Of a stretch of DNA of 64,000 bases, positions 32,709-42,562 are shown one piece after another. Source of the DNA: an uncultured Clostridium sp. (GTDB lineage Bacteria; Bacillota; Clostridia; Lachnospirales; Lachnospiraceae); the NCBI GenBank assembly GCA_900539185.1, contig UQBG01000014.1:1-64000 (forward strand). The letters run 5' to 3'. Made by a program: the position numbers and the translations under genes. Below the pieces are notes generated by a model. That model was not told the origin of the DNA. It worked only from the letters and a program-made list of their open reading frames with translations, and ran no database searches. Numbering within the stretch: position 1 is the first letter of the stretch; each line of letters starts with the position of its first letter.

Positions 32709-34325
32709 ATGGACAAGATACTGGATTTTTTTAAGGGGATTCCACCGAGATTTCTGGAGTTCTGGAATAAATATACAAGCAAACAGAAAACGATTATTAT
32801 TTCCGTGCTGGCAGCGGTGATCTTCACCCTGGTAGCTTTAATCTGGTTTTCTACCAGAACAAAGTATGTGACATTAGCAACCTTTGAAACAACGGCAGAT
32901 GCGGCCAGTGCAAGGGACTACTTGAATGACAGTGATACCAGCTTCCGGTATAAGCTGTCGGATGATGCACTTACGATTATGGTGGATGAAAAGCAGTTGT
33001 CGGAAGCACGACTGGTGTTGGGAGAAAACGGAGTATCTGAGACGTCAAAGGAAGATTATAGCTGGATGTTTGATAACAGCTTCACAACGACGGATTCCGA
33101 ACGCCAACAGAAGGCAAGAATCACTTTGCAGAATTCTATGGCTACGGATATCAAATCTATGGATGGTATAAAGTCTGCGGCGGTCCGGATCAATCTGCCG
33201 GACAGTACCCATACACTCTTTGACGATGAAAAAGATGCGTCTGCCAGTATCATGCTGACGACGACGCAGGATCTGTCACAGGAGAGCATAGAAGGAATCG
33301 CCAGCTATGTAGCGAATTCATTGGGAAATAAGAATACAGACAACATCCGGATCGTAGATCAGACCGGACAACTGCTGTTCGAGGGCGGAGACAGTTCCGT
33401 TGGTTCGGTTTCTTCCAACAATAAGATACGGAATGAAGTGGTAAGCGGAATCGAGAACAACATTCGCTCGCTGTTAGTGTCAGGCATATATGACGATGCA
33501 CAGGTTATGACAAATCTGGACATACAATTGGATGAAACTGTGATAGAAAAGACAGAGTATGATACTTTTCAGGATGGTGCGAACGGGCCGAAGTCTACAT
33601 ACTATCTTTATAATGCGGAAAATGTAGACGGTACCGGCGGGGTTGTTGGTACAGATGCCAATGATGAGGATATCAACAGTTATGACATTGATACCGGAAA
33701 TTACGGAAATTCAAAGATTCAGGTAGTAAAGGAAGATTATGAGACGGATAAAACCGTAACGACGACGAAAAAGGCGATCGGAGCAGTGGATCCGGCAAAC
33801 TCCTCTGTATCGATTATACTGACACAGTATGTCACCTATGATGAGGCAAAGATGAAAGAGCAGGGGCTGCTAAAGGGAACAACCTTTGCAGAGTTTCAGG
33901 CACAAAACAGTGATCGGGTACAGTTGGATGTCGATGATAACATCTACAGCATCGTATCAAATGCAACGGGAATTAAAACAAAGAATATAACGATTATTGC
34001 CTATCAGGTTCCGTTATTCTATCCAAAGGAAACGTCCGGAATCGCAACCTCGAATATTCTTCAGATTATATTGGCGATTTTGATTGCAGCATTACTGATC
34101 TTCGTTGTGGCGAAGGGCATGCGTCCGGCAGAGGTGACAGAGCTGGAGCCGGAATTATCCGTGGAGGCATTATTGGCAACGACAAAGGAAAATCAAAGCT
34201 TAGAGGATATCGAATACAATGAGAAGACAGCGGCTCGACAGCGCATTGAGAAGTTTGTGGAGGAGAATCCGGAGGCTGTTGCACAGCTTCTTAGAAACTG
34301 GCTGAATGATGATGATTGGGAGTGA
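32709..34325 (+). CDS. fliF: Flagellar MS-ring protein FliF
   Basis: A 538-residue protein that forms the ring in the inner membrane on which the motor is built. One membrane helix near residues 27-46 (TIIISVLAAVIFTLVALIWF) and a second near the C-terminus (ILQIILAILIAALLIFVVAKG) flank the large outside ring-building domains with VRINLPDSTHTLF. The C-terminal cytoplasmic tail (QRIEKFVEENPEAVAQLLRN) binds FliG. It overlaps the very start of the fliG ribosome site. Confidence 0.95.
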   Translation: MDKILDFFKGIPPRFLEFWNKYTSKQKTIIISVLAAVIFTLVALIWFSTRTKYVTLATFETTADAASARDYLNDSDTSFRYKLSDDALTIMVDEKQLSEARLVLGENGVSETSKEDYSWMFDNSFTTTDSERQQKARITLQNSMATDIKSMDGIKSAAVRINLPDSTHTLFDDEKDASASIMLTTTQDLSQESIEGIASYVANSLGNKNTDNIRIVDQTGQLLFEGGDSSVGSVSSNNKIRNEVVSGIENNIRSLLVSGIYDDAQVMTNLDIQLDETVIEKTEYDTFQDGANGPKSTYYLYNAENVDGTGGVVGTDANDEDINSYDIDTGNYGNSKIQVVKEDYETDKTVTTTKKAIGAVDPANSSVSIILTQYVTYDEAKMKEQGLLKGTTFAEFQAQNSDRVQLDVDDNIYSIVSNATGIKTKNITIIAYQVPLFYPKETSGIATSNILQIILAILIAALLIFVVAKGMRPAEVTELEPELSVEALLATTKENQSLEDIEYNEKTAARQRIEKFVEENPEAVAQLLRNWLNDDDWE

Positions 34326-34330
34326 GAGAA

Positions 34331-35344
34331 ATGGCAACGGAAAATAAAAACTTAACAGGCATACAAAAGGCGGCGGTCCTGTTGATTGCACTGGGGCCGG
34401 AAATGTCTGCCAGTATATTTAAGCATTTGAAAGAAGAAGAGATCGAACAGTTGACACTGGAGATTGCAAATACAAGAAGTGTTTCGCCGGCAGTAAAGGA
34501 TGAAGTCATGGATGAATTCTATGAGGTGTGTCTGGCACAGCAGTACATTGCAGAAGGTGGTATTGGCTATGCCAAGGATCTGCTGGATAAGGCGTTGGGT
34601 GAAGAACGGGCACAGGAGGTTATCAGCCGTCTGACAGCGTCTCTTCAGGTGCGTCCGTTCGAGTTTGTAAGAAAAGCAGATGCCAGTCAGTTATTGAACT
34701 TTATTCAGGACGAGCATCCACAGACGATTGCCTTGATTCTGTCTTATCTGCCTGCGTCACAGGCTGCTTCTGTAATCGGAGCACTGCCTCCGGAAAAACA
34801 GTCCGACGTAGCAAAGAGAATCGCGATTATGGACCGGACATCTCCGGATGTTATAAAGGAAGTAGAAGATATTCTGGAACGCAAGTTGGCGTCTCTGGTC
34901 AATCAGGATTACACCATTGTTGGTGGTGTAGATGCGATCGTAAGTATTTTGAACACCGTAGATCGTGGAACCGAAAAGCATATCATGGAAACACTGGAGA
35001 TCGAGGAACCGGAATTGGCAGACGAGATCCGGAGAAAGATGTTTGTGTTCGAGGACATTCTTACACTGGACAATCGTGCGATTCAGACTGTGCTGCGTGA
35101 GGTTGATAATAACGAGCTTGCAATCGCATTAAAGAACGCAAACGAAGAGGTACAGGATGTAATCTTCAGCAATCTGTCCAGCCGTCTGGCTGCTATGATC
35201 AAGGAAGATATGGAATACATGGGACCGGTTCGGTTAAAGGATGTAGAGGATGCACAGCAGAAGATCGTAAATATCATACGGAAGTTAGAAGATGCCGGAG
35301 ATATTGTGATTTCCCGCGGTGGAGGTGACGAGATCATTGTCTAA
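34331..35344 (+). CDS. fliG: Flagellar motor switch protein FliG
   Basis: A 337-residue rotor protein that meets MotA and turns torque into rotation; together with FliM and FliN/FliY it sets direction. LTGIQKAAVLLIALG at the start, EHPQTIALILSYLP and the EHPQ/charged torque helix region (LDNRAIQTVLREVDNNELAIALKNA) are all seen. ATG 34331 is preferred to a codon at 34316 because GGGAG lies upstream and the family begins near there. The stop overlaps fliH. Confidence 0.95.
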   Translation: MATENKNLTGIQKAAVLLIALGPEMSASIFKHLKEEEIEQLTLEIANTRSVSPAVKDEVMDEFYEVCLAQQYIAEGGIGYAKDLLDKALGEERAQEVISRLTASLQVRPFEFVRKADASQLLNFIQDEHPQTIALILSYLPASQAASVIGALPPEKQSDVAKRIAIMDRTSPDVIKEVEDILERKLASLVNQDYTIVGGVDAIVSILNTVDRGTEKHIMETLEIEEPELADEIRRKMFVFEDILTLDNRAIQTVLREVDNNELAIALKNANEEVQDVIFSNLSSRLAAMIKEDMEYMGPVRLKDVEDAQQKIVNIIRKLEDAGDIVISRGGGDEIIV

Positions 35345-36137
35345 CTTATATAAGTCAGGGTTTGTATCCTTTTCACAGCAGAATACACTTGTAATCGATG
35401 CAAATAAGAATCGGGTGATTCGTCAGATCGATGAAGAGAATCAGAAAAGGCAACAGGAATCCGCAGCCGGTGAGGAAACAGCGGCTGCGGAAGATGGATT
35501 TCAGTCCTTTGAAGTCGAGAATATAGATATGGCAGAAGTGCGGGAACAGGCAGGTGCGATCTTTGAAGATGCACAGGCATCGGCGGAAAAGATTCTGGAG
35601 GATGCACGGGCGCAGGCACTGATGCTAAAGGAAGAAGCACGCCAGAGTGGAATAGAGGAAGGATATCAGAAGGGCATGGAGGATGCGGCGAAGCAGCTGG
35701 AGGCACAGGAGGCAGAGCTGCAGGCACATTATGAGACCATCCGTCAGCAGTTGGAAGAGGATTACCAGCAGGAGCTTCGGGAAGCAGAACCGAAGCTTGT
35801 AAATGTAGTGTGCAGATTGTTGCATAAGATGACCGGAATATTAGCGGAAGACTATCAGGATGTAATGGTTCATATAATCGATCAGGCGTTACAGGAACTG
35901 GACAGCTCCGAAAAAATTACGATAAAGGTTTCAGAAGATGATTATGCGGATGTATATAGTCAGATGGACCGGTTAAAGCAGCAGGTAAATTCAAATATAG
36001 AACTGGAACTGATCGCAGACACGAAGCTTTCGAAGCTGCAGTGCCTGATCGAAACGGAAACCGGTATTATTAACTGTAGTCTGGGAGAACAGTTAGATCG
36101 ATTATGTACATCTCTAAAGCTGTTATCACAGATGTAA
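35337..36137 (+). CDS. fliH: Flagellar assembly protein FliH
   Basis: A 266-residue protein that holds the export ATPase FliI and delivers it to the gate. A long central coiled coil rich in E, A, Q (DARAQALMLKEEARQSGIEEGYQKGMEDA as separate helices) leads to a C-terminal globular domain with IDQALQELDSSEKITIKVSE. The start is TTG 35337: GGAGGTGA (35321-35328) is eight bases upstream, and the resulting NTGNNTAA overlap with the fliG stop matches three other gene pairs here. A GTG at 35319 would place the site inside the gene. Confidence 0.87.
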   Translation: MSNLYKSGFVSFSQQNTLVIDANKNRVIRQIDEENQKRQQESAAGEETAAAEDGFQSFEVENIDMAEVREQAGAIFEDAQASAEKILEDARAQALMLKEEARQSGIEEGYQKGMEDAAKQLEAQEAELQAHYETIRQQLEEDYQQELREAEPKLVNVVCRLLHKMTGILAEDYQDVMVHIIDQALQELDSSEKITIKVSEDDYADVYSQMDRLKQQVNSNIELELIADTKLSKLQCLIETETGIINCSLGEQLDRLCTSLKLLSQM

Positions 36138-36146
36138 GGAGATCCT

Positions 36147-37475
36147 ATGCTGGATATAGCGAAGTATGAATCCCTTCTGTCACAGTCCTTTACGCAAGAA
36201 CTGGGGAAGGTGACCAAGGTAGTAGGTCTGACGATTGAATCGGCAGGACCTGCTTCAAAACTGAATGATTTATGTATCATTACCTCAAAAGACGGCAGTC
36301 AGCAACTATCGGCTGAAGTCGTGGGATTTCGGGACAACCGGATTCTGCTGATGCCGTTTGGAGCCGTTGGAGGAATCGGCATCGGTGCTACGGTAGAGAA
36401 TACCGGGAAGCCGTTTCAGGTCTATGTAGGTCCGGAACTTTTGGGACAGGTGTTGGACGGAATCGGGCAGCCGATGGATGGAGAGCCGATGGTTTTGTCT
36501 CAGACCTATCCGGTTGAGTGCGCACCGCCGGATCCTATGAAACGGAAAATAATCACAGAGGTACTGCCGCTGGGAGTAAAAGCGGTTGATGGCCTGCTTA
36601 CAATCGGAAAAGGACAGAGAATCGGTATCTTTGCCGGTAGTGGTGTTGGAAAGAGTACCCTGCTTGGTATGTTTGCAAGAAATACCCGGGCGGATATCAA
36701 TGTAATTGCATTGATCGGAGAGCGAGGCAGAGAAGTCGGTGAATTCATCGAACGAGATCTGGGTGCAGAGGGAATGCAACGGTCGGTTCTGGTGGTTGCC
36801 ACTTCTGATCAGCCGGCATTGATTCGAAACAAAGCCGCGAAGACGGCAACGGCAATCGCAGAGTATTTTCGGGATCAGGGAAAGGATGTTCTGTTGATGA
36901 TGGACTCCCTGACACGATTCTCGATGGCGCAGAGAGAGATCGGACTGGCATCCGGAGAACCACCGGTTACCAGAGGATATCCCCCAAGCGTGTATTCGGA
37001 AATGCCGAAACTTTTAGAACGTGCCGGAAATATAGAATCCGGTTCAATCACCGGGCTTTATACGGTATTGGTTGATGGAGATGACTTCAATGAGCCGATC
37101 ACAGATACAGCACGTGGAATTCTGGATGGACATATTGTATTGTCCCGAAAACTGGGGCATAAGAACCATTATCCGGCAATTGATGTTTTACAGAGCATCT
37201 CCCGTTGTATGAGTCAGATTGCAACGAAGGAGCATAAACAGCTGGCCGGTAAGCTAAAGAATGTGCTGGCTACTTATAATGAAGCTGAGGATTTGATCAA
37301 TATCGGTGCCTATAAATCCGGATCGAATCCGGAGATTGACTATGCAATCTCAAAGATACAGAAGGTGAACGAATATCTGATGCAGGATGTAGACAGTAAG
37401 TATCAGTTTGATGAGGAACTGGCGTTACTGAAGGCGATTTTTGATGAGCCGGATAAAATGCAGGCGAACGCATAA
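36147..37475 (+). CDS. fliI: Flagellar export ATPase FliI
   Basis: A 442-residue ATPase of the F1-beta family that helps unfold and feed substrates to the flagellar export gate. Walker A is GSGVGKSTLLGM, Walker B is VLLMMDSLTRFSMAQREIGL, and PPVTRGYPPSVYSEMP is the family loop. AAGGAG lies upstream. It is neatly placed between fliH and fliJ, its two partners. Confidence 0.96.
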   Translation: MLDIAKYESLLSQSFTQELGKVTKVVGLTIESAGPASKLNDLCIITSKDGSQQLSAEVVGFRDNRILLMPFGAVGGIGIGATVENTGKPFQVYVGPELLGQVLDGIGQPMDGEPMVLSQTYPVECAPPDPMKRKIITEVLPLGVKAVDGLLTIGKGQRIGIFAGSGVGKSTLLGMFARNTRADINVIALIGERGREVGEFIERDLGAEGMQRSVLVVATSDQPALIRNKAAKTATAIAEYFRDQGKDVLLMMDSLTRFSMAQREIGLASGEPPVTRGYPPSVYSEMPKLLERAGNIESGSITGLYTVLVDGDDFNEPITDTARGILDGHIVLSRKLGHKNHYPAIDVLQSISRCMSQIATKEHKQLAGKLKNVLATYNEAEDLINIGAYKSGSNPEIDYAISKIQKVNEYLMQDVDSKYQFDEELALLKAIFDEPDKMQANA

Positions 37476-37483
37476 GGAGATTC

Positions 37484-37936
37484 ATGGCGAAGTTTTATTA
37501 TCGAATGCAGAATATACTGGATATTAAGTACAAGCTGGAAGAACAGGCAAAGCAGGAGTTTGCACAGGTTCAGACCCGTTATCGGCAGGAACAGCAGAAG
37601 CTTTTTGACATCCAGAAACGCAGAGAGCAATATCTGAATGAAATGCGAAGCAGGGCAAGTGACCGGCTGGATGTGCGGGAATTGGAACGATGCAATCAGG
37701 CGATTGAAATTCTGGATGAGCAGATTCGGGTACAAAAGGAACAGGTATTCCGAGCAATGGCGGAAGTGGATAAAGCAAGGGAATACCTGAACGATGTCAT
37801 GCAGGAAAGAAAGACACACGAAAAGCTAAAGGAACATCAGTTTGAACAGTTTATGAAGGATCTGAATGCACAGGAAATGAAAGAAATCGATGAATTGGTC
37901 AGCTATCAGCATAGTGTGCCAAAGGAAGGAGAATAG
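37484..37936 (+). CDS. fliJ: Flagellar export chaperone FliJ
   Basis: A 150-residue coiled-coil stalk protein; in solved systems FliJ sits in the centre of the FliI hexamer and promotes export. Nearly the whole chain is helical and rich in Q, E, R and K (EEQAKQEFAQVQTRYRQEQQ), with no membrane part. Start and length are usual, with AAGGAG upstream. Sequence is weakly conserved in this family, so position is part of the evidence. Confidence 0.88.
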   Translation: MAKFYYRMQNILDIKYKLEEQAKQEFAQVQTRYRQEQQKLFDIQKRREQYLNEMRSRASDRLDVRELERCNQAIEILDEQIRVQKEQVFRAMAEVDKAREYLNDVMQERKTHEKLKEHQFEQFMKDLNAQEMKEIDELVSYQHSVPKEGE

Positions 37937-37939
37937 GCG

Positions 37940-38668
37940 ATGGCAAAGGAGAAAGAAGAAAAGACAGGAGGCGGATTGCTTTCGGCTGTTATTATATTTC
38001 TGATTATAGTTGTCTGGCTGGCAGCTATGGTTATACTGATCAAGATGGATGTGGGACACTTTGGCAGCCGTGTGCTGCGTCCGGTTCTGAAGGATGTTCC
38101 GGTGTTGAATCTGATTCTTCCGGCAGCCTCGGATGAAGAGGCTGCAGCAGAGACAGATCTTCCGTATAAGAATTTGTCTGAGGCGCTGGATCGGATTCAG
38201 GAGCTGGAAAGTCAGGTGGCGACGGATCAGACAACGATCCAGACACAGCAGGAGGAACTGCAGGAAAAGGATAACGAGATTGCCCGTTTAAAAGTATTTG
38301 AAGAGGATCAGCAGTCATTTAATGAATTAAAAAATAATTTTTATAATGAAGTGGTCTATGGAAATTCGGCTCCGGATGCCGATACATATATTGAGTGGTA
38401 TGAATCCATAGATCCGGAAGCGGCAGAAGAGATCTATCGGCAGGTGGTTGCACAGGAACAGACAGATAAAAACATTCAGGAGCTGGCTACCTCTTATGCG
38501 GACATGGAGCCTGCAGCGGCGGCAAAGATTTTACAGACAATGAGCGGAGATCTGGATACAGTGGCAAAGATTATGGACAGCATGTCTCCGTCTGACAAGG
38601 CGGAGATTCTGGCAGAGATGGATCCAAACTTTGCGGCGAATATCACAAAGAAACTGATGCCAAATTAG
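37940..38668 (+). CDS. MotE/YlxF-like flagellar protein (MgtE N-domain type)
   Basis: A 242-residue protein with an N-terminal membrane helix (LLSAVIIFLIIVVWLAAMVIL), a coiled coil, and a C-terminal domain like the MgtE N-terminal domain (MEPAAAAKILQTM and MSPSDKAEILAEMDPNFAA). In Bacillus ylxF lies at the same place; similar proteins called MotE stabilise motor assembly in some species. The four bases after fliJ and no separate promoter show it is part of the operon. The exact role in this organism is inferred. Confidence 0.82.
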   Translation: MAKEKEEKTGGGLLSAVIIFLIIVVWLAAMVILIKMDVGHFGSRVLRPVLKDVPVLNLILPAASDEEAAAETDLPYKNLSEALDRIQELESQVATDQTTIQTQQEELQEKDNEIARLKVFEEDQQSFNELKNNFYNEVVYGNSAPDADTYIEWYESIDPEAAEEIYRQVVAQEQTDKNIQELATSYADMEPAAAAKILQTMSGDLDTVAKIMDSMSPSDKAEILAEMDPNFAANITKKLMPN

Positions 38669-38725
38669 TTCCTTACATGCAACGCATGTTTTGGATAAAT
38701 AGTATAGAAGAAAGGAGGAATACAC

Positions 38726-40126
38726 ATGATTACACAGGGAATGCGTGCAGTTGATAAGGCACCGGTTCTTCCTGGAAGCGGTTCGGAAAAGCATACCGTA
38801 GCGGATTTAACAACATCGTTTCAGACGTATATGGCAAAAGAAAATACCGGAAAGCTTCGGAATGGCGGTCAGGCAGCTACAGTCGGAACCAATATACATA
38901 CAGATAGCAGTCATAAAGACATGTATGAGAAGGAAAGCATGACTTCTTCCAATCGTGTGGCACAGAATCATCAGGTCAAGAAGTCAGAATCAACCTCGGA
39001 TTCTACAGCTGCAGAGTTGCCGGATGAAGAAACACTGAATGCTGTGAAGGATGAGATCCGTCAGGTACTGAAGGATGTCCTGGATATGGATGATGAAGAA
39101 CTGGATGCTGTACTTGCATCGATGAACCTGAATCTGTTAAGCCTGCTACAGCCGGAGAATTTGCAGATGTTTCTGACAGAGGCGACCGGAACAGAGCCGA
39201 TTGAGCTGTTGACAAATAGTTCTTTGACAGATGTTCTGAATCAGTTGAATCAGAATATGCAGCAGATATTGGATGAATATGATCTGGATACTATGGACTG
39301 GCAGCTACCACAGGATGCAGGAAATGAGCAGCTTCCGGTGTCGACGATGGAACCGGCAGAGGCATCCATGGTACAGAAACTGCCACAGGATGAGACACCG
39401 GACGTGATAGCGGCTGATACCGGAATACCGGTGGCAAAGCCAGGGGATGAACAGCCTGAAGAGGCAGGTGCGCAGATCTGGGATACCGGATTTGAAACAA
39501 AGGAAGAAACAAGCGGTATTCAGGTACAGGTTGAGACGGAACAGACCGGAAATCGACCGGCAAATCAAAGCAGGAACCAACAGCCGGATGCAGCACTTCA
39601 GAATGTTGCAGGGAATATCGTAGAGCAGATGACACAGGCAATGAACGGTGTTGAAGATGCACAGGGAAGCTTTTACAGCGATATACAGCAGGCTGAAATT
39701 GTGAAACAGGTGATTGAGCAGATCCGAGTAAGCTTCGGATCGGATACCAGTCAGTTAGAGGTGCAGTTATACCCACAGCATCTGGGGCGTATACAGATCC
39801 AGGTTATGATGAAGAATGGTGTGATGACAGCACAGATTCATGCGGAGACAGAGATGGCGAAGCAGGCGATTGAGGGACAGTTGCAGCAGCTAAAGGATAC
39901 CTTCCAGCAAAAGAGCATTCAGGTAGAGGCAGTAGAAGTCAGTGTAAGTACTTCGTCATTTCAGCAGGAACAGCAGCGGCAGGATACAGCCGGAGATTCA
40001 AAACAGTCACGTAGCAGCAGACGGATTCGAATGAATGGCTTTGGCATGCCGGAAGAAGATCTGACGGAAGAAGAGGCAGAAGAGCTTCTGGAAGTCCATG
40101 GCGCCAGCGTAGAATTCACAGCTTAA
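38726..40126 (+). CDS. fliK: Flagellar hook-length control protein FliK
   Basis: A 466-residue protein that is exported and measures the hook, then switches export specificity through FlhB. The N-terminal two thirds is low-complexity (many Q, E, D, T), as in all FliK proteins; the C-terminal domain is the conserved part: LEVQLYPQHLGRIQIQVMMK and MAKQAIEGQLQQLKDTFQQK. AAAGGAGG precedes the ATG. Length of the linker sets hook length in known systems. Confidence 0.9.
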   Translation: MITQGMRAVDKAPVLPGSGSEKHTVADLTTSFQTYMAKENTGKLRNGGQAATVGTNIHTDSSHKDMYEKESMTSSNRVAQNHQVKKSESTSDSTAAELPDEETLNAVKDEIRQVLKDVLDMDDEELDAVLASMNLNLLSLLQPENLQMFLTEATGTEPIELLTNSSLTDVLNQLNQNMQQILDEYDLDTMDWQLPQDAGNEQLPVSTMEPAEASMVQKLPQDETPDVIAADTGIPVAKPGDEQPEEAGAQIWDTGFETKEETSGIQVQVETEQTGNRPANQSRNQQPDAALQNVAGNIVEQMTQAMNGVEDAQGSFYSDIQQAEIVKQVIEQIRVSFGSDTSQLEVQLYPQHLGRIQIQVMMKNGVMTAQIHAETEMAKQAIEGQLQQLKDTFQQKSIQVEAVEVSVSTSSFQQEQQRQDTAGDSKQSRSSRRIRMNGFGMPEEDLTEEEAEELLEVHGASVEFTA

Positions 40127-40167
40127 GAAAAGTGAAACAGACGAAAATCAGGAAAGGAGGAATCGTG

Positions 40168-40629
40168 ATGGCAATCAGTGGAATTGACACTTCGGCGGCA
40201 GCAAGCGTAGCGAAGAAGACGGAATCAACCAGTAACAATGCTTTGGATAAGGATGCATTTTTACAGCTTCTGGTCACTCAGATGCAGTATCAGGATCCGT
40301 TGCAGCCTACCGATAATACAGAGTATATGTCACAGCTTGCACAGTTTTCGGAGCTGGAAGCGATGAACAATCTGGGTACATCATTTTCAAATTCACAGGC
40401 ATTGGGTCTGGTAGGAGAATATGTATTGTTAAATGTAAAAGACTCATCTGGAAATGCAAAGCAGATCGGTGGACTGGTGCAGTATGTTACAATCAGTAAC
40501 AACCAGGCGTTGCTCCGGGTAAATGATGAGTATTATACGATGGATGAATTCGATTCGGTTGTAGATATGGACTATATCAAATATATAAATAAAAAGAATA
40601 ATACATCGGACAACACAGATACAGACTAG
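40168..40629 (+). CDS. flgD: Flagellar hook assembly scaffold protein FlgD
   Basis: A 153-residue hook cap: LDKDAFLQLLVTQMQYQDPLQP is the FlgD signature, followed by TEYMSQLAQFSELEAMNNL. The C-terminal beta domain seen in longer FlgD proteins is shortened here, as is common in Clostridia and Bacillus. ATG 40168 has AAAGGAGG (40153-40160) seven bases upstream; an earlier in-frame ATG at 40132 precedes that site and is less likely. Confidence 0.92.
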   Translation: MAISGIDTSAAASVAKKTESTSNNALDKDAFLQLLVTQMQYQDPLQPTDNTEYMSQLAQFSELEAMNNLGTSFSNSQALGLVGEYVLLNVKDSSGNAKQIGGLVQYVTISNNQALLRVNDEYYTMDEFDSVVDMDYIKYINKKNNTSDNTDTD

Positions 40630-40662
40630 AATCTGATTCTACAAAAAAGGAGTGGATAGGAT

Positions 40663-41067
40663 ATGAACCCAATCACAAACAATCCGGTCTATTCCATTGA
40701 ACAGCTAAGCAGCGAGTATCTGAACCAGAAAAAGAGTCAGACGACAGTGAATCGTCAGAACGCAGAGAGTTCTTTCCGGGAGATTCTGCAGGCGAAAGCA
40801 TACGCAGGGCAGCGTGCGGTGGCATTTTCAAAGCACGCCAGTGAACGGTTGAACAGTCGGAATATTCAGCTGACAGATACACAGGTGCAGAGACTGAATC
40901 AGGGAGTAGAACAGGCAAGAGAAAAAAACATCAATGAATCGCTGGTCATGCTTGATAATCTGGCATTTATCGTAAATGTGAAGAATAATACAGTGGTTAC
41001 GGCACTGGATCGGTCAAATGAATCCGGTCATGTGTTTACAAACATTGATGGAGCAGTTATCATATAA
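40663..41067 (+). CDS. TIGR02530-family flagellar operon protein
   Basis: A 134-residue protein with the TIGR02530 features: FSKHASERLNSRNIQLTDTQ, a helix with LNQGVEQAREKNINESLVML and a C-terminal strand pair AFIVNVKNNTVVTALD. It is found between flgD and flgE in many Firmicutes; its function is not firmly known, though it may act during hook assembly. GGAG precedes ATG 40663. Nothing unusual is seen in the copy here. Confidence 0.82.
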   Translation: MNPITNNPVYSIEQLSSEYLNQKKSQTTVNRQNAESSFREILQAKAYAGQRAVAFSKHASERLNSRNIQLTDTQVQRLNQGVEQAREKNINESLVMLDNLAFIVNVKNNTVVTALDRSNESGHVFTNIDGAVII

Positions 41068-41151
41068 GCCGGACCTTTACAGGAGGCTTGGGATTCCCGA
41101 CTGACAGACGGAATCCAGAGATAGGGACGAATAATAAGGAGGTCATACATT

Positions 41152-42465
41152 ATGATGAGATCATTGTATTCTGGTGTGGCAGGTCTTAAGACCCATCAGA
41201 CCAGAATGGACGTTATAGGTAATAATATTGCAAACGTAAATACGGTTGGCTTTAAAGGAAGTTCCGTGCAGTTTATGGATGTTCTGTACCAGACTACCCA
41301 GCGTGCAACCGGATCCAATGCGGCAAATGGCGCCGGTGGTACAAATGCAAAGCAGATCGGTCTTGGTACAACAACTGCAAGTATCACAAAGGAACTATCC
41401 GGCACCGGCTCTGCCGAAACCACGAACAATCCATACGATCTGATGCTGAACGGAGATTCATTCTTCATTGTAAGCCGTGGTAATATGAATTATTTTACAA
41501 AGGTAGGATCCTTCAAGACAGATGGTGCCGGCTATCTGGTTACCGGAACCGGTGAGATGGTTATGGGCTGGCAGGTAGATCCGGACGATCCGACACAGAT
41601 CCGGAAGGATACCGTTTCGGCCCTGCAGATTGAATCTGCGGCAAATAAATATTCGGAACCGCAGGCAACGACCGATGTCTATGTTTCGGGAAATATTGAT
41701 AAGACAGACTCTGTATTTGATGATGGCGGCAAAAAGATCATGAATGTAACCATCTATGACGAGAAGGGCTATGGTTATAATGTAAAACTAAACATTGCGC
41801 AGAATAACACGGCTGATAAGAATACCTATACCATCAGTGTAGACAGTATCACAGACAGCAATAATAAACCGATTGCTGCCGGTTATACCCTGAGTGGAGA
41901 TCAGTTGGTATTTGATAAAGACAGCGGTGCATTTATGAGTGTTGGCGGCGGTACCAATAAGGGAATTACACTTACCATCAACGATCAGGCATTTTCACCG
42001 ATCAATATCGACTTCAGTACATCAACGATGTATGCAACCAGTTCAACATCCACTATCAAAGCAAACCGTGGTGATCTGAAGGGTCTGGGCGGCGGCCGCA
42101 AGGTTGGTACTCTGGATGAGGTAAGTATCAATACAGATGGTAAGATCTATGGTGTATATGACAATGGTGAGGAGAAGCTTCTGGGACAGATCGCAGTAGC
42201 AAAGTTTACAAACCCTGCCGGTCTGGAAGCAATCGGAAACAGCTTATATCAGACCACACAGAACTCCGGGGACTTCGATGGAATCGGCCAGGAAGTTGCG
42301 GATGGTGGCGGAACCATGTCACAGGGCGTGCTGGAAATGTCGGATGTCGATCTGTCTACCGAATTTACGGATATGATTGTTACACAGAGAGGCTTCCAGG
42401 CAAACTCCCGTATTATTACAACTTCAGATACGATGTTAGAAGAATTGATCAATCTGAAACGGTAG
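41152..42465 (+). CDS. flgE: Flagellar hook protein FlgE
   Basis: A 437-residue hook subunit. LYSGVAGLKTHQTRMDVIGN and NNIANVNTVGFKGSSVQFMD open it and LSTEFTDMIVTQRGFQANSR closes it, the paired helices that build the hook core; the centre holds the variable outer domain (YATSSTSTIKANRGD and other T/S-rich parts). Start is ATG 41152 or 41155, after AAGGAGG. A terminator-like hairpin follows within 100 bases. Confidence 0.94.
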   Translation: MMRSLYSGVAGLKTHQTRMDVIGNNIANVNTVGFKGSSVQFMDVLYQTTQRATGSNAANGAGGTNAKQIGLGTTTASITKELSGTGSAETTNNPYDLMLNGDSFFIVSRGNMNYFTKVGSFKTDGAGYLVTGTGEMVMGWQVDPDDPTQIRKDTVSALQIESAANKYSEPQATTDVYVSGNIDKTDSVFDDGGKKIMNVTIYDEKGYGYNVKLNIAQNNTADKNTYTISVDSITDSNNKPIAAGYTLSGDQLVFDKDSGAFMSVGGGTNKGITLTINDQAFSPINIDFSTSTMYATSSTSTIKANRGDLKGLGGGRKVGTLDEVSINTDGKIYGVYDNGEEKLLGQIAVAKFTNPAGLEAIGNSLYQTTQNSGDFDGIGQEVADGGGTMSQGVLEMSDVDLSTEFTDMIVTQRGFQANSRIITTSDTMLEELINLKR

Positions 42466-42489
42466 TCAATAGAAGAAAAATAATACAGA

Positions 42490-42531
42490 AGAGATTCTGA
42501 GAAAAAGAGATTCTGAGAAAAAGAGATTCTG
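42490..42531 (+). repeat. 16-bp direct repeats after flgE
   Basis: AGAGATTCTGAGAAAA is present twice in full (42490-42505 and 42506-42521) and again in part (AGAGATTCTG, 42522-42531). Each copy contains the sequence that can pair with ATCTC at 42554-42558, so the left arm of the downstream hairpin is present three times. Confidence 0.9.
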
Positions 42532-42562
42532 TCTGTGGATAGCGGAAGACGGGATCTCTTTT
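42519..42562 (+). terminator. Terminator-like hairpin between flgE and flbD
   Basis: AAAAGAGAT (42519-42527) pairs perfectly with ATCTCTTTT (42554-42562), followed by CTGCTTTTG. It sits in the only spacer over 200 bases inside the flagellar run (42466-42703). After it I see TTGAAT at 42569 and a possible TAAAAA -10, but not a firm promoter. Confidence 0.65.
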
